A DNA stretch of 64,000 bases from Gammaproteobacteria bacterium (GTDB lineage: Bacteria > Pseudomonadota > Gammaproteobacteria > Burkholderiales > Burkholderiaceae_D): the NCBI GenBank assembly GCA_903970185.1, contig CAJCIC010000084.1:1-64000 (forward strand), written 5' to 3'. Positions 27,481 through 35,871 of this stretch are shown here, one piece after another. The notes beneath the pieces are model-generated. The model saw nothing but the letters and a program-made list of their open reading frames with translations. It was not told the origin of the DNA and searched no databases. Position 1 is the stretch's first letter; the number at the start of each line of letters is the position of its first letter. The position numbers and the translations under genes were made by a program.

Positions 27481-28904
27481 CAGCGCTGCAACTTTCTGAC
27501 GTCGGCGATGGTACCCGTGACCGCCGCCGCAGCGGCCATGGCGGGACTTGCGAGATGGGTGCGTGCTGCGGGTCCCTGGCGGCCGACGAAGTTCCGATTG
27601 GTCGTCGATACCGAGCGCCTACCCGGTGCGATCACTTCGCCATTGGCTGCAAGGCACAGCGAACAACCTGGCTCGCGCCACTCGAAACCCGCGTCGCGAA
27701 AGACTTGATCGAGTCCCTCGCGCTCGGCAGCACGCCTGACGTCTTCCGAGCCCGGGACCACCCACGCCGTCACCCCCGGGAAGACGCGTCGTCCGCGGGC
27801 AATGGCAGCGGCATCGCGCAGATCGGAGAGCCGGCCGTTGGTGCAAGAGCCAATGAAGACCCAGTCGATCGCGATGCCCTCGAGCGGCTGGCCGGGGGTC
27901 AATCCCATGTAGTCCAGGGCCGCCAGCATGCTGCGCTTTTTCTCGGTATCGCTTTCATCTGCGGGATCCGGAACGATGCTGTTCACCGGGACCACGTCCT
28001 GCGGGCTGGTGCCCCAGGTGACCTGCGGCGCAACGTCATTGGCGTCAATCGAGAGTTCATGGTCAAAGGCCGCATCGGCGTCGGTTGCAAGGCTGCGCCA
28101 GCTGGCGATGGCCTCTTCGAGCAAGGCACCCTCGGGCGCGAAGGGTCGAGCAGCCAGATAGTCGATGGTCGCGTCATCAGGCGCAATCATGCCGATCTTC
28201 GAGCCAAATTCGATCGACAGGTTACACAGCGTCAGTCGCGCCTCGACACTGAGACTGCGCACCGCGGCACCCGCGTATTCGACGGCGTAGCCGCGACCTT
28301 GGGCAGTACCGAAGCGGCCAATCGCATACAGAATCAGGTCCTTTGCCGTGACATACGGTGCCAGCTTGCCGGCGATTGAAAGGCGCAGCGTTTTCGGCCG
28401 CTTTTGCCTAATCGTCTGTGTCGCGAGCACATGCTCGACTTCGCTTGAGCCGATGCCAAACGCCAGCGCACCCAGACCGCCATGGGTACAGGTATGGCTG
28501 TCGCCGCAGACGATCAGAAGCCCGGGTAACGACAGACCGAGCTCGGGACCCACGACGTGGACGATGCCCTGACCCCTTGAGCCGAGCTCGAAGAAGCGGA
28601 TGCCTGCGGCGCTGGTTTTCCTGCGCATGGCGGCAAGTAGCGGTGCGCCAAGGACGGCCGGGTCGTGGTTGCGCCCTGCAAACGTCGGCAGCGCATGATC
28701 AGGGGTTGCGAAGGTCAGATCAGGCCGCGCCACTTTCAGGCCACGCTCTTGAAGGCGGGTCAGGCGCGGGCCGGCCTCGAGATCGTGAATCAGGTGGCGA
28801 TCGACATGGAGCAGGTCGACGCCTTCACCCAGGGCGCGGATCACCCGGCTGGTCCAGACCTTGTCAAGAAGGGTACGCGCACCGGGATCGGTCGTCATCG
28901 ACAT
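27480..28904 (-). CDS. leuC: 3-isopropylmalate dehydratase large subunit-like protein
   Basis: 474 residues, aconitase-type [4Fe-4S] hydro-lyase subunit. Cluster cysteines are in IGSCTNGRLSDL and in the CSLC pair of PGCSLCLAANG. CGDSHTCTHGGLGALAFGIG is the active-site His/Ser segment. Together with LeuD it would move a hydroxyl group between adjacent carbons of a 2-alkylmalate. ATG 28904 (or 28898) is chosen; the upstream frame is Arg/Pro-rich and not homologous. It starts 32 bases after the binding-protein gene. Confidence 0.9.
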   Translation of the reverse strand: MSMTTDPGARTLLDKVWTSRVIRALGEGVDLLHVDRHLIHDLEAGPRLTRLQERGLKVARPDLTFATPDHALPTFAGRNHDPAVLGAPLLAAMRRKTSAAGIRFFELGSRGQGIVHVVGPELGLSLPGLLIVCGDSHTCTHGGLGALAFGIGSSEVEHVLATQTIRQKRPKTLRLSIAGKLAPYVTAKDLILYAIGRFGTAQGRGYAVEYAGAAVRSLSVEARLTLCNLSIEFGSKIGMIAPDDATIDYLAARPFAPEGALLEEAIASWRSLATDADAAFDHELSIDANDVAPQVTWGTSPQDVVPVNSIVPDPADESDTEKKRSMLAALDYMGLTPGQPLEGIAIDWVFIGSCTNGRLSDLRDAAAIARGRRVFPGVTAWVVPGSEDVRRAAEREGLDQVFRDAGFEWREPGCSLCLAANGEVIAPGRRSVSTTNRNFVGRQGPAARTHLASPAMAAAAAVTGTIADVRKLQR

Positions 28905-28936
28905 GGGCTCACGCGTGCCTTGGCGAGGGGGCGCAT

Positions 28937-30097
28937 CTACTGCCCGGCTGCGTAGGTCCAGTCGCCGTTCTTGATCTCGACGATGACGCGGGCACGCTTG
29001 TCCATGCCGCCATGGTTGGACGGACTGGTATTGATGATGCCTTGGCACCCGGTCAGTTCATGAATGTTCTCAAGCGCATCGCGAAGCGCACTGCGAAATG
29101 CAGCGGTGCCGGGCTGAGCGGCCTTGAGCGCCACGGGAACCGCGGCTTCGAGCATGCGGCCAGCGTCCCACACGTGGCCACCAAACGTGCTCACCGTATT
29201 CGCCCCATACACGGCCTCGTAGGCGGTCTTGTAGCGCAGCGCCTCTGCCTTGATCGGATTGCTCTCGGGCAGCTGATCGGCAACCAGAATGGGACCGGCG
29301 GGCAGGAAAGCGCCTTCGCAGTCCTTGCCGCACACCCGCAGGAAGTCGCGGTTGGCCGAACCATGCGTCTGAAACGTCATGCCCTTGTAATTCATCTCGC
29401 GCAGCGTCTTTTGCGGCAGCGCCGAGGGCGTGCCGGCGCCAGCGATCAAGACCGCATCGGGATTCTTCGACAGGATGCGAAGGATCTGGCCGGTGACGCT
29501 TGAGTCAAGCCGGGCAAAGCTCTCCTTGGCGACGACCTGCAGGCCGTGTGTTTTGGCCTGCGCCGAAAAATCGTCATACCAGCTCTCGCCATAGGAATCG
29601 GCGAAGCCGATGACGGCGACCGTCTTGATGCCGTGGCTTTGCATATAGTCGGCCACGGCAGTGGCCATCACAATGTTGTCCTGAGGGGTCTTGAAGATCC
29701 ACTTCCGGTTGCCTTCGACTGGCGTGGTAATCGCCGAGGCGGCCGAAAGCGCAATCAGCGGGACACCGGCTTCAGCCGCGACATCGATCATCGCCAGGGC
29801 ATTTGGCGTCGTGGTGCCGCCAATCAGGACGTCGACGTGATCCTCGGTGAGCAGTTTGCGCTCGTTCAAAGCCGCGGTCGTCGAGTCGGTAGCCTCGTCA
29901 TAGAAGATGTACGTCACGCTCAGCCCGCCGATGGTCTTGGGCAGCAGCGCCACCGTATTCTTCTCGGGAATTCCCAGTGAGGCTGCCGGACCCGTCGCAG
30001 ACGCCTCGACGCCGACGCGCAGCTGCGCGCTGGCACTGGTGCTAAAGATCAGGACTGCGGCAAACAGGGCCGACTGCAGCGTGCTTCTGATTCTCAT
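28937..30097 (-). CDS. Periplasmic substrate-binding protein (branched-chain amino acid / LivK type)
   Basis: 386 residues with a signal peptide (about 1-24, ending SASAQ). It has the two-lobed type I periplasmic binding fold: SATGPAASLGIPEKN at the first ligand loop, VDVLIGGTTTPNALAM and VPLIALSAASA in lobe one, and VAVIGFADSYGESW at the hinge. Such proteins in catabolic clusters often bind dicarboxylates or aromatic acids rather than amino acids. No permease or ATPase genes are in the operon, so it must use a transporter encoded elsewhere. Confidence 0.9.
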   Translation of the reverse strand: MRIRSTLQSALFAAVLIFSTSASAQLRVGVEASATGPAASLGIPEKNTVALLPKTIGGLSVTYIFYDEATDSTTAALNERKLLTEDHVDVLIGGTTTPNALAMIDVAAEAGVPLIALSAASAITTPVEGNRKWIFKTPQDNIVMATAVADYMQSHGIKTVAVIGFADSYGESWYDDFSAQAKTHGLQVVAKESFARLDSSVTGQILRILSKNPDAVLIAGAGTPSALPQKTLREMNYKGMTFQTHGSANRDFLRVCGKDCEGAFLPAGPILVADQLPESNPIKAEALRYKTAYEAVYGANTVSTFGGHVWDAGRMLEAAVPVALKAAQPGTAAFRSALRDALENIHELTGCQGIINTSPSNHGGMDKRARVIVEIKNGDWTYAAGQ

Positions 30098-30153
30098 CTC
30101 GTGTCTCCTCTATGGTGTTTATTGTACGTGCGGCGCGCATGGCTTGGCGCTGG

Positions 30154-31569
30154 CTAACGGGTGTCATGGATGGCGGGCTCGCCCGCATTCGGCGCTTGCG
30201 CGTGCGCCAGCTCCAACTCGCCCACATCCGGGCAATGTTCGAGCTGGCAAAGTGCATCGAAAAGGCCACCGCGATCAGTCTCGCCCGCTGCAACGACGCA
30301 GTCGTCGAACTTGCGCCGCAGGTCATCAAAACTCATCGGGTTGAAGGCGTCACCGATTGCGTATTGCACTTCACCGCTGTCGAGCATGCGGCCATCATCG
30401 AGTTCGAGAAGCACGCGGTCGCTTTGCGCCAAAGAGGGCTGGTCCTCCCGGCAGCCCTCGCGCAGATGGATTCGCACTTTATCGAACTGGTTGCGAACGT
30501 CGGCCCGCCGAACGAAATCGTCTCGCACCTGGCAAAGACCGATGCCACCTGCGACGAGGGCAGCGGCGATGGCGAATTCAAGACTGAATTTGGCTTCAAC
30601 GCCGGTATCGGGGCGGTGGTTGCGCAGCATTGCCGCCTGCGCCGTGCCGAGGTGCACGTGGACGGTCTTGACGGTGCCTGCCTCGACGCGATATCTGCGC
30701 ACCAGCGCCACGGTCGCGTCAATCGCACGGTGCGTGGCAAAGCACATCGGATAGTTCTTGAATGTCAGGCGCAGTTCGCGCAAGCGCAGATCTCGTCCGA
30801 AGCCTGATGACGCGGGCGAGAGATCCACAGCTCCCTTGGGCGAGAGCGCGGCGAGAAGGCCGGCGGGATGCTCAAGCGCATCTGGCGACGGCTTGATGCC
30901 AAGCACCGAAAGATCGACAGCGTCGATGGCGTTGGCGGCGGCGTAGCCCGCATGAAAGGGTTTCGCCTCGCTGCCGAAATTGGCCACCACGCCGCCGCCC
31001 ATGCTGGCCGCCATGCCCAGAGCGCAGATACATTGCGACTGCGACAGGCGGCGCAAGGATGCGAGGGCGGCCGTGGCACTGACGATGCCAAGCATCCCGG
31101 TCGAATGCCAGCCCTTGTCGTGCAGCAAGTCGGGTTCGCGAAAAAACAGTTCGGCCCAGACTTCGTAGCCGACCACATAGGCCTTGATCAGATCGAAGCC
31201 GCTTGAGCCGAGGCGCTCGCCCTCTGCGAGCAGGCAGGGCACGAGCACGACGCTCGGATGGCCGCAAAACGCCACGTCATCATAGTCAAGCGCATGTCCC
31301 GCGGTGGCGTTGATCAGCGCGGCATCGCGCGAAGCGACGCGTTCAGTGCCAAACAGGATCCTGGCATCGGCCGGACGGGCACCGTGGCGAAAGACGAAGC
31401 GTCGCATGACATCGACCACGGGCTGGTTCTTGCCGGCAAGGATAACACCGGCCGTATCTGCGAAGGCCATCTTCACCAGCTCCTGCAGGTCGTCGTCAAG
31501 CGGCAGATCGCGGCCGGCACAGGCAAACGCTGCGATGCTTTCGGTCAGGCCTCGGGCGCGGAGTTGCAT
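30154..31569 (-). CDS. MmgE/PrpD-family dehydratase-like protein
   Basis: 471 residues. DTAGVILAGKNQPVVDVM and HALDYDDVAFCGHPSVVLVP are the conserved N-terminal segments of the MmgE/PrpD family, which includes 2-methylcitrate dehydratase and cis-aconitate decarboxylase; KNYPMCFATHRAIDA carries the conserved Lys-Tyr-Pro-x-Cys. The start at 31569 is five bases after the acyl-CoA dehydrogenase stop. It probably adds or removes water from a hydroxy di- or tricarboxylate; exact substrate unknown. Confidence 0.88.
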   Translation of the reverse strand: MQLRARGLTESIAAFACAGRDLPLDDDLQELVKMAFADTAGVILAGKNQPVVDVMRRFVFRHGARPADARILFGTERVASRDAALINATAGHALDYDDVAFCGHPSVVLVPCLLAEGERLGSSGFDLIKAYVVGYEVWAELFFREPDLLHDKGWHSTGMLGIVSATAALASLRRLSQSQCICALGMAASMGGGVVANFGSEAKPFHAGYAAANAIDAVDLSVLGIKPSPDALEHPAGLLAALSPKGAVDLSPASSGFGRDLRLRELRLTFKNYPMCFATHRAIDATVALVRRYRVEAGTVKTVHVHLGTAQAAMLRNHRPDTGVEAKFSLEFAIAAALVAGGIGLCQVRDDFVRRADVRNQFDKVRIHLREGCREDQPSLAQSDRVLLELDDGRMLDSGEVQYAIGDAFNPMSFDDLRRKFDDCVVAAGETDRGGLFDALCQLEHCPDVGELELAHAQAPNAGEPAIHDTR

Positions 31570-31574
31570 TTGCC

Positions 31575-32774
31575 TCAGTAAGACCTTGGCATGCCAAGCA
31601 CGTGCTCGGCGATATAGGCGAGCACGAGGTTGGTCGAGATCGGCGCAATCTGCTGCACGCGCGCTTCGCGCCAGCGCCGCTCGACATCGTATTCGCGGGC
31701 GTAACCGAAGCCGCCGTGGGTCTGCATGCAGGCTTCGGCGGCATGCCATGCCGCCTCGGATGCCAAAAGCTTTGCCACGTTCGCGTCTTCGCCACAGGGC
31801 AGACCCGCATCGAAGAGCGCCGCTGCCTTGCGCAGCATCATGTCGGCAGCCTGGGTTTCGGCATAGGCTCTGGCGATTGGAAACTGGACGCCCTGGTTCT
31901 TGCCGATCGGCCGCCCAAAGACGATGCGCTCGCTCGCGTACTTCGACGCTGTTGCAATGAACCAGCGCGCATCGCCAACCGATTCGTGGGAGACAAGGAT
32001 GCGTTCGGCGTTCATGCCATCGAGGATGCAGCGAAAGCCCTTGCCTTCGGGTCCGATGCGGTTCTTGACCGGCACACGCATTTCGTCAAAGAAGATCTCG
32101 GTCGTGTTGTGGTTGATCATCGCCGCGAGCTTTTTGATCTCCATGCCGTGACCGCGTGCTTCGCGCAGGTCGACCAGTAGCACAGACAAGCCGTCGCTGC
32201 GGCGTGCGACCTCGTCAGACGGCTGTGTGCGCACCAGGAGCAGCATCAGATCGGAGTATTCGGCGCGCGACGTCCAGACCTTCTGGCCGCTGACCACGTA
32301 GTCGTCGCCATCGCGCACGGCGCGCGTCTTGATCTGGGTGGTGTCCGTGCCGGTTGTCGGCTCGGTGACGCCAAACGCCTGCAGGCGCAGCTCACCGGCT
32401 GCGATTTGGGGCAGATATCTGGCTTTTTGCTCGGCACTGCCGTGGCGCAGCAGCGTGCCCATCGTGTACATCTGGGCGTGGCAGGCCGCAGCGTAGCAGC
32501 CGGCGTTGTGGCATTCCTGAAGAATCACGCCAGCGGCACGCAGGGGCAGGCCCGCGCCGCCGTATTCCTCGGGAATGAGGGCAGCGAGGAATCCGGTTTC
32601 CGTCATGGCATTGACGAATTCGGTGGGGTAGGCCTCGCGCTCGTCGAGATCGCGCCAGTAAGGTGCTGGAAACTGGCTGCAGATGCGGCGCACGCTGTCG
32701 CGAATGTCGACGTAGTCTTCGCCCAGCGTGACGTGGACGTCGTCGAGGCGAGGAGGGTCGATGGGCGCGTTCAT
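31575..32774 (-). CDS. Acyl-CoA dehydrogenase
   Basis: 399 residues, FAD-dependent alpha,beta-desaturase. LIPEEYGGAGLPLRAAGVIL, AFGVTEPTTGTDTTQIKTRA (flavin loop) and QTHGGFGYAREYDVERRWRE are typical. The MCAD-type catalytic Glu (EGT motif) is replaced: the equivalent stretch reads QQIAPISTNLVLAY. A Glu in NAERILVS lies where isovaleryl-CoA dehydrogenase has its base. That would suit a branched acyl-CoA. It is coupled to the lyase gene upstream (15-base gap). Confidence 0.9.
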   Translation of the reverse strand: MNAPIDPPRLDDVHVTLGEDYVDIRDSVRRICSQFPAPYWRDLDEREAYPTEFVNAMTETGFLAALIPEEYGGAGLPLRAAGVILQECHNAGCYAAACHAQMYTMGTLLRHGSAEQKARYLPQIAAGELRLQAFGVTEPTTGTDTTQIKTRAVRDGDDYVVSGQKVWTSRAEYSDLMLLLVRTQPSDEVARRSDGLSVLLVDLREARGHGMEIKKLAAMINHNTTEIFFDEMRVPVKNRIGPEGKGFRCILDGMNAERILVSHESVGDARWFIATASKYASERIVFGRPIGKNQGVQFPIARAYAETQAADMMLRKAAALFDAGLPCGEDANVAKLLASEAAWHAAEACMQTHGGFGYAREYDVERRWREARVQQIAPISTNLVLAYIAEHVLGMPRSY

Positions 32775-32789
32775 GTGAGCCTTCGTGGG

Positions 32790-33761
32790 TTAGCGCGCTG
32801 GCTCAAACGAGCCGGCCGGCGACACGTAGTGGGTGGGCAGGCCGGCCCTGGCGACGGCGCCAAAAAGGGGCGTATCGCGCAGGTTGCGGGCCACGATTTC
32901 GCGCACTGCAATCAGCTTCATCAGATCGACGCCGGTTTTAAGGCCCATCGAATCAAGCAGAAAGCACAAGTCGTCCATGACAATGTTGCCGGTTGCTGCC
33001 GGCACGAACTGGCAGCCGCCAAGGCCAGCCAGTGACGCATCGAAAAGACGCACGCCGCAATCCAGCGCCGCCACGACGTTGGCAAGTCCAAGCCCGCGCG
33101 TATCGTGAAAGTGGGCGCCAAGCGGCAGGGTACCGATCTCGCCCTGTACCGCATGGAACAGCCGCTTGACGCGCTTGGGATTGGCGTGACCGACGGTGTC
33201 AGCAATCAGAATTTCGTTGGCGCCAAGCGCTGCCAGCTCTCGCGCATACAAGCAGACATCGGCCTCGGCGATCTCGCCCTCGTAGGCGCACCCCATGGCG
33301 CTTGACAGCCCGCCAACCAGCGCGGGTCGGCGCGCGCTGGGTATCGTGCGCAGCAATTCGGCGATGGCCTTGAAGTCGGCAAGTGACTCCTCGCGTTCGC
33401 GCCGCACGTTCTTGAGGTTGTGGGTGCGGCTCACCGACATGACAAAGTTGATGCGATCGACGCCGAGCTCGACCGCGCGCTCGGCGCCGCGCAGATTGGG
33501 AACCAGTGCCATGACCTCAAGCCCCTCGATCTTTCGTGCACCCTCGATGACTTCGGCGGCGTCGACGAACTGCGGCGCAACTTTGGCGGGGACAAGCGAT
33601 GCGACCTCGATTTCGCGTACGCCCGCATCGGCTTCAGCGCGGATCCAGGCGAGTTTTTCCGCTGTCGGAAAAAACTGCGCGATCATCTGCAGGCCATCGC
33701 GCGGCCCGACTTCGCGGACTCGCACGTCGATGGTGTCGCGTCGGCTTGGCGTCGTCTCCAT
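32790..33761 (-). CDS. Hydroxymethylglutaryl-CoA lyase-like enzyme
   Basis: 323 residues, TIM-barrel metal-dependent lyase. REVGPRDGLQ (Arg21 catalytic, Asp22 metal ligand), AHFHDTRGLGLANV (metal His pair) and the signature GLGGCQFVPAATGN with its flap Cys are all present. The family cleaves 3-hydroxy-3-methyl acyl-CoAs such as HMG-CoA or citramalyl-CoA to acetyl-CoA plus a keto product. The operon context (CoA-transferase, dehydrogenase, hydratase) supports a dicarboxyl-CoA substrate. Six bases separate it from the hydratase gene. Confidence 0.92.
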   Translation of the reverse strand: METTPSRRDTIDVRVREVGPRDGLQMIAQFFPTAEKLAWIRAEADAGVREIEVASLVPAKVAPQFVDAAEVIEGARKIEGLEVMALVPNLRGAERAVELGVDRINFVMSVSRTHNLKNVRREREESLADFKAIAELLRTIPSARRPALVGGLSSAMGCAYEGEIAEADVCLYARELAALGANEILIADTVGHANPKRVKRLFHAVQGEIGTLPLGAHFHDTRGLGLANVVAALDCGVRLFDASLAGLGGCQFVPAATGNIVMDDLCFLLDSMGLKTGVDLMKLIAVREIVARNLRDTPLFGAVARAGLPTHYVSPAGSFEPAR

Positions 33762-33767
33762 CAGGTG

Positions 33768-34565
33768 TCAGTGCCCCTTGAAGTTGGCTTTGCGTTTTTC
33801 ATTGAATGCCCTCACCCCTTCGATGCGGTCCTCGCTGGTGACAAGGCGGCCATAGGCTTCGATTTCGAAGCGGTAGGCGCTTGCCAGGTCCATCTCCGCG
33901 CCATAGCGCACCGCCCTTTTTACCTGGCGGATCGACATGGGGGCGTTCTCGGCAATCGCCTGCGCCGTTGCCAGGGCGCGCGCCATCAGATCGGCGGGCG
34001 CGCACAGCTCGTTGACCATGCCCCAACGCTTTGCCTCTTCGGCCGAGAAAGGCCGGGCGGCATAGATCAGTTCCTTGGCACGCCGCACACCGACGGCGCG
34101 CGGCAGGGTTTGCGTGCCGCCTGCACCGGGCATGATGCCAAGGCGCACTTCGGTCAGCGCGAAGCGGGCATGGGTTGCGGCATAGATGAAATCGCACGAC
34201 AGGGCAGTCTCAAGGCCGCCTCCGAAGGCCGCGCCATTGACGGCGGCGATGACAGGAACCGGACAGTCCCACAAGGCCACTGCGCCGCGCTCGAATAATT
34301 CGTGCTGCAAGCGCCAGGCTTCGTTGCTCATGCCATTGCGTTCTTTCAAATCGCCGCCAGCGCAAAAGCCGCGATCGCCTGCGCCGGTCAGAACCACGCA
34401 GCGGACCGGGCCGGCATCGACCGTAAGCCAGGTCCAAAGCGCCAGCAGATCGTGACCCATCTGCGTGTTGATCGCGTTGAGCACCTCGGGCCGGTTAAGC
34501 CTTGCGATCAGGACATGCTCGCCATGAAGCTCGACTGCAATGGTCGCGTAGTTCGGAAGCGTCAT
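33768..34565 (-). CDS. Enoyl-CoA hydratase/isomerase family protein
   Basis: 265 residues, crotonase fold. The oxyanion-hole loop is CAGGDLKERN, and NGAAFGGGLETALSCD gives the second backbone contact. Both catalytic Glu positions are kept: TEVRLGIMPGAGGTQ and, twenty residues on, AKELIYAARP, so water addition is plausible. The start at 34565 overlaps the CoA-transferase stop by one base (TGATG). It would hydrate an unsaturated branched dicarboxyl-CoA in this pathway. Confidence 0.92.
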   Translation of the reverse strand: MTLPNYATIAVELHGEHVLIARLNRPEVLNAINTQMGHDLLALWTWLTVDAGPVRCVVLTGAGDRGFCAGGDLKERNGMSNEAWRLQHELFERGAVALWDCPVPVIAAVNGAAFGGGLETALSCDFIYAATHARFALTEVRLGIMPGAGGTQTLPRAVGVRRAKELIYAARPFSAEEAKRWGMVNELCAPADLMARALATAQAIAENAPMSIRQVKRAVRYGAEMDLASAYRFEIEAYGRLVTSEDRIEGVRAFNEKRKANFKGH

Positions 34566-35749
34566 CAGATATGCCCGCTGCGCTGCTTCTCGCAAGCGGC
34601 AAAGATCATCGCGTTATCGGCGCCAAGCGCGGGTGCTGCCGAGCGTGGCCGCGGCCGCTCGCCATCAAAGGAGATGGGCAGCCCCATGAGCTTCGATGTC
34701 GAGCCGGGTACGTCCTGGTAAATGCCAAGCGCTACGGTCTGTTCGTGCTCGAGCATCTGGGCAATGTTCTGTACCTGAGCGCAGGGCACGCCGAAGGCCT
34801 CGAACTGCGCCGACCAGTCCTTGCTGGTCTTTGTCAGCATCACCGGCTCGATCAGTCCATAAAGCGTCTCGGCATTCACGACCCGGGCGTGATTGCTCGC
34901 AAACTCGGCTTGATCGCTCCATCCGGGATGGCCAATTGCCGCGCAGAATTGTCGGAACGTGACGTCGTTTCCCGCGGCTACGACCAGTTCGCCGTCGAGC
35001 GTCTGGTAGGCCCGGTACGGCACGATGCCCACCTGGCCAGAACCCGCCTTTCTTGGCAACTCGCCGCCACCGCTGTACTGGGCCGCAGGCACGGTCATCC
35101 ATGCAGCGGCTGTCTCGAAGAGCGAAACGTCGACAACGCTGCCGACACCGGTCTCGCGCAAGCGATAAAGGGCCGACACGATGCCAAGTGCGGCCCACAT
35201 GGCGGTGCCTGAATCGATGATCGAGGGCCCAACGCGCACGGCCGGGCGGCCCGGCTCGCCAACCACGCTCATGATGCCGCCAAAGGCTTGCATCAGCGGA
35301 TCGTAGCCGGGGTGGCGCTTAAGCGGCCCCTTATCGCCGAAGGCACCCATGTTGCAGTAGATCAGCGTCGGTTTGCGCTTTCGCAATTCGCTCGCGCCAA
35401 GTCCGAGTTCATCGGCCTGCCCGGGGCGAAGGTTCTGCAGTACCACATCGGCGTGCGCGTCGATGTAGTCCATAAGTTTGCTCACCACCTGGGGTTCGCG
35501 AAGTCTGGCGACGACGCTGCGCTTGTTGCGATTGAGCGCCTGAAATGTGGCGCCGACGCCATCGAGGTAGGGCGGACCCCAGCGCCTCGCATCGTCGCCT
35601 CCGGGCTTTTCTATCTTCACGACTTCGGCGCCGAGATCACTGAGGATCTGCCCTGCATACGGGCCAGCCACGCTGTGGCCGAACTCGACCACGGTAATGC
35701 CCGCAAGCGGCAGGGCGTTTCCTGGCGCATTATTATTTTTCACTACCAT
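34565..35749 (-). CDS. CaiB/BaiF-type (class III) CoA-transferase
   Basis: 394 residues. LAGITVVEFGHSVAGPYAGQ opens the family; DLGAEVVKIEKPGGDDAR is the CoA-binding strand and loop; HPGYDPLMQAFGG holds the catalytic Asp that forms the acyl anhydride. It would activate an incoming dicarboxylic acid using a CoA donor such as succinyl-CoA. ATG 35749 is chosen, with AGGAG 11 bases upstream; a TTG at 35758 is too close to that site. It is the first gene of the nine-gene operon. Confidence 0.92.
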   Translation of the reverse strand: MVVKNNNAPGNALPLAGITVVEFGHSVAGPYAGQILSDLGAEVVKIEKPGGDDARRWGPPYLDGVGATFQALNRNKRSVVARLREPQVVSKLMDYIDAHADVVLQNLRPGQADELGLGASELRKRKPTLIYCNMGAFGDKGPLKRHPGYDPLMQAFGGIMSVVGEPGRPAVRVGPSIIDSGTAMWAALGIVSALYRLRETGVGSVVDVSLFETAAAWMTVPAAQYSGGGELPRKAGSGQVGIVPYRAYQTLDGELVVAAGNDVTFRQFCAAIGHPGWSDQAEFASNHARVVNAETLYGLIEPVMLTKTSKDWSAQFEAFGVPCAQVQNIAQMLEHEQTVALGIYQDVPGSTSKLMGLPISFDGERPRPRSAAPALGADNAMIFAACEKQRSGHI

Positions 35750-35765
35750 GAAAATCAATTCTCCT

Positions 35766-35776
35766 GTATGAAATAC
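35766..35776. promoter_or_regulatory. Candidate IclR-family operator
   Basis: GTAT-GAA-ATAC, a perfect 4-bp inverted repeat around a three-base spacer, lies 16 bases upstream of the CoA-transferase ATG in the 122-base divergent region shared with the IclR regulator. It touches the operon's AGGAG site on the minus strand. Confidence 0.4.
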
Positions 35777-35871
35777 TATGCGGGACGGCGGGGCGCGTCA
35801 AGCCGGCCGCAAGGCGCGCCGTCGCCGTCAACGTGGCCGCGATGCTGCGCAACTCACCCGGTGCATGATCG

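Noticed and set aside
25770-28904. Standard leucine biosynthesis operon
   Set aside because: leuCDB are packed at the end of a CoA-catabolic operon with a divergent IclR gene and no leuA; biosynthesis remains possible but is not the simplest reading.
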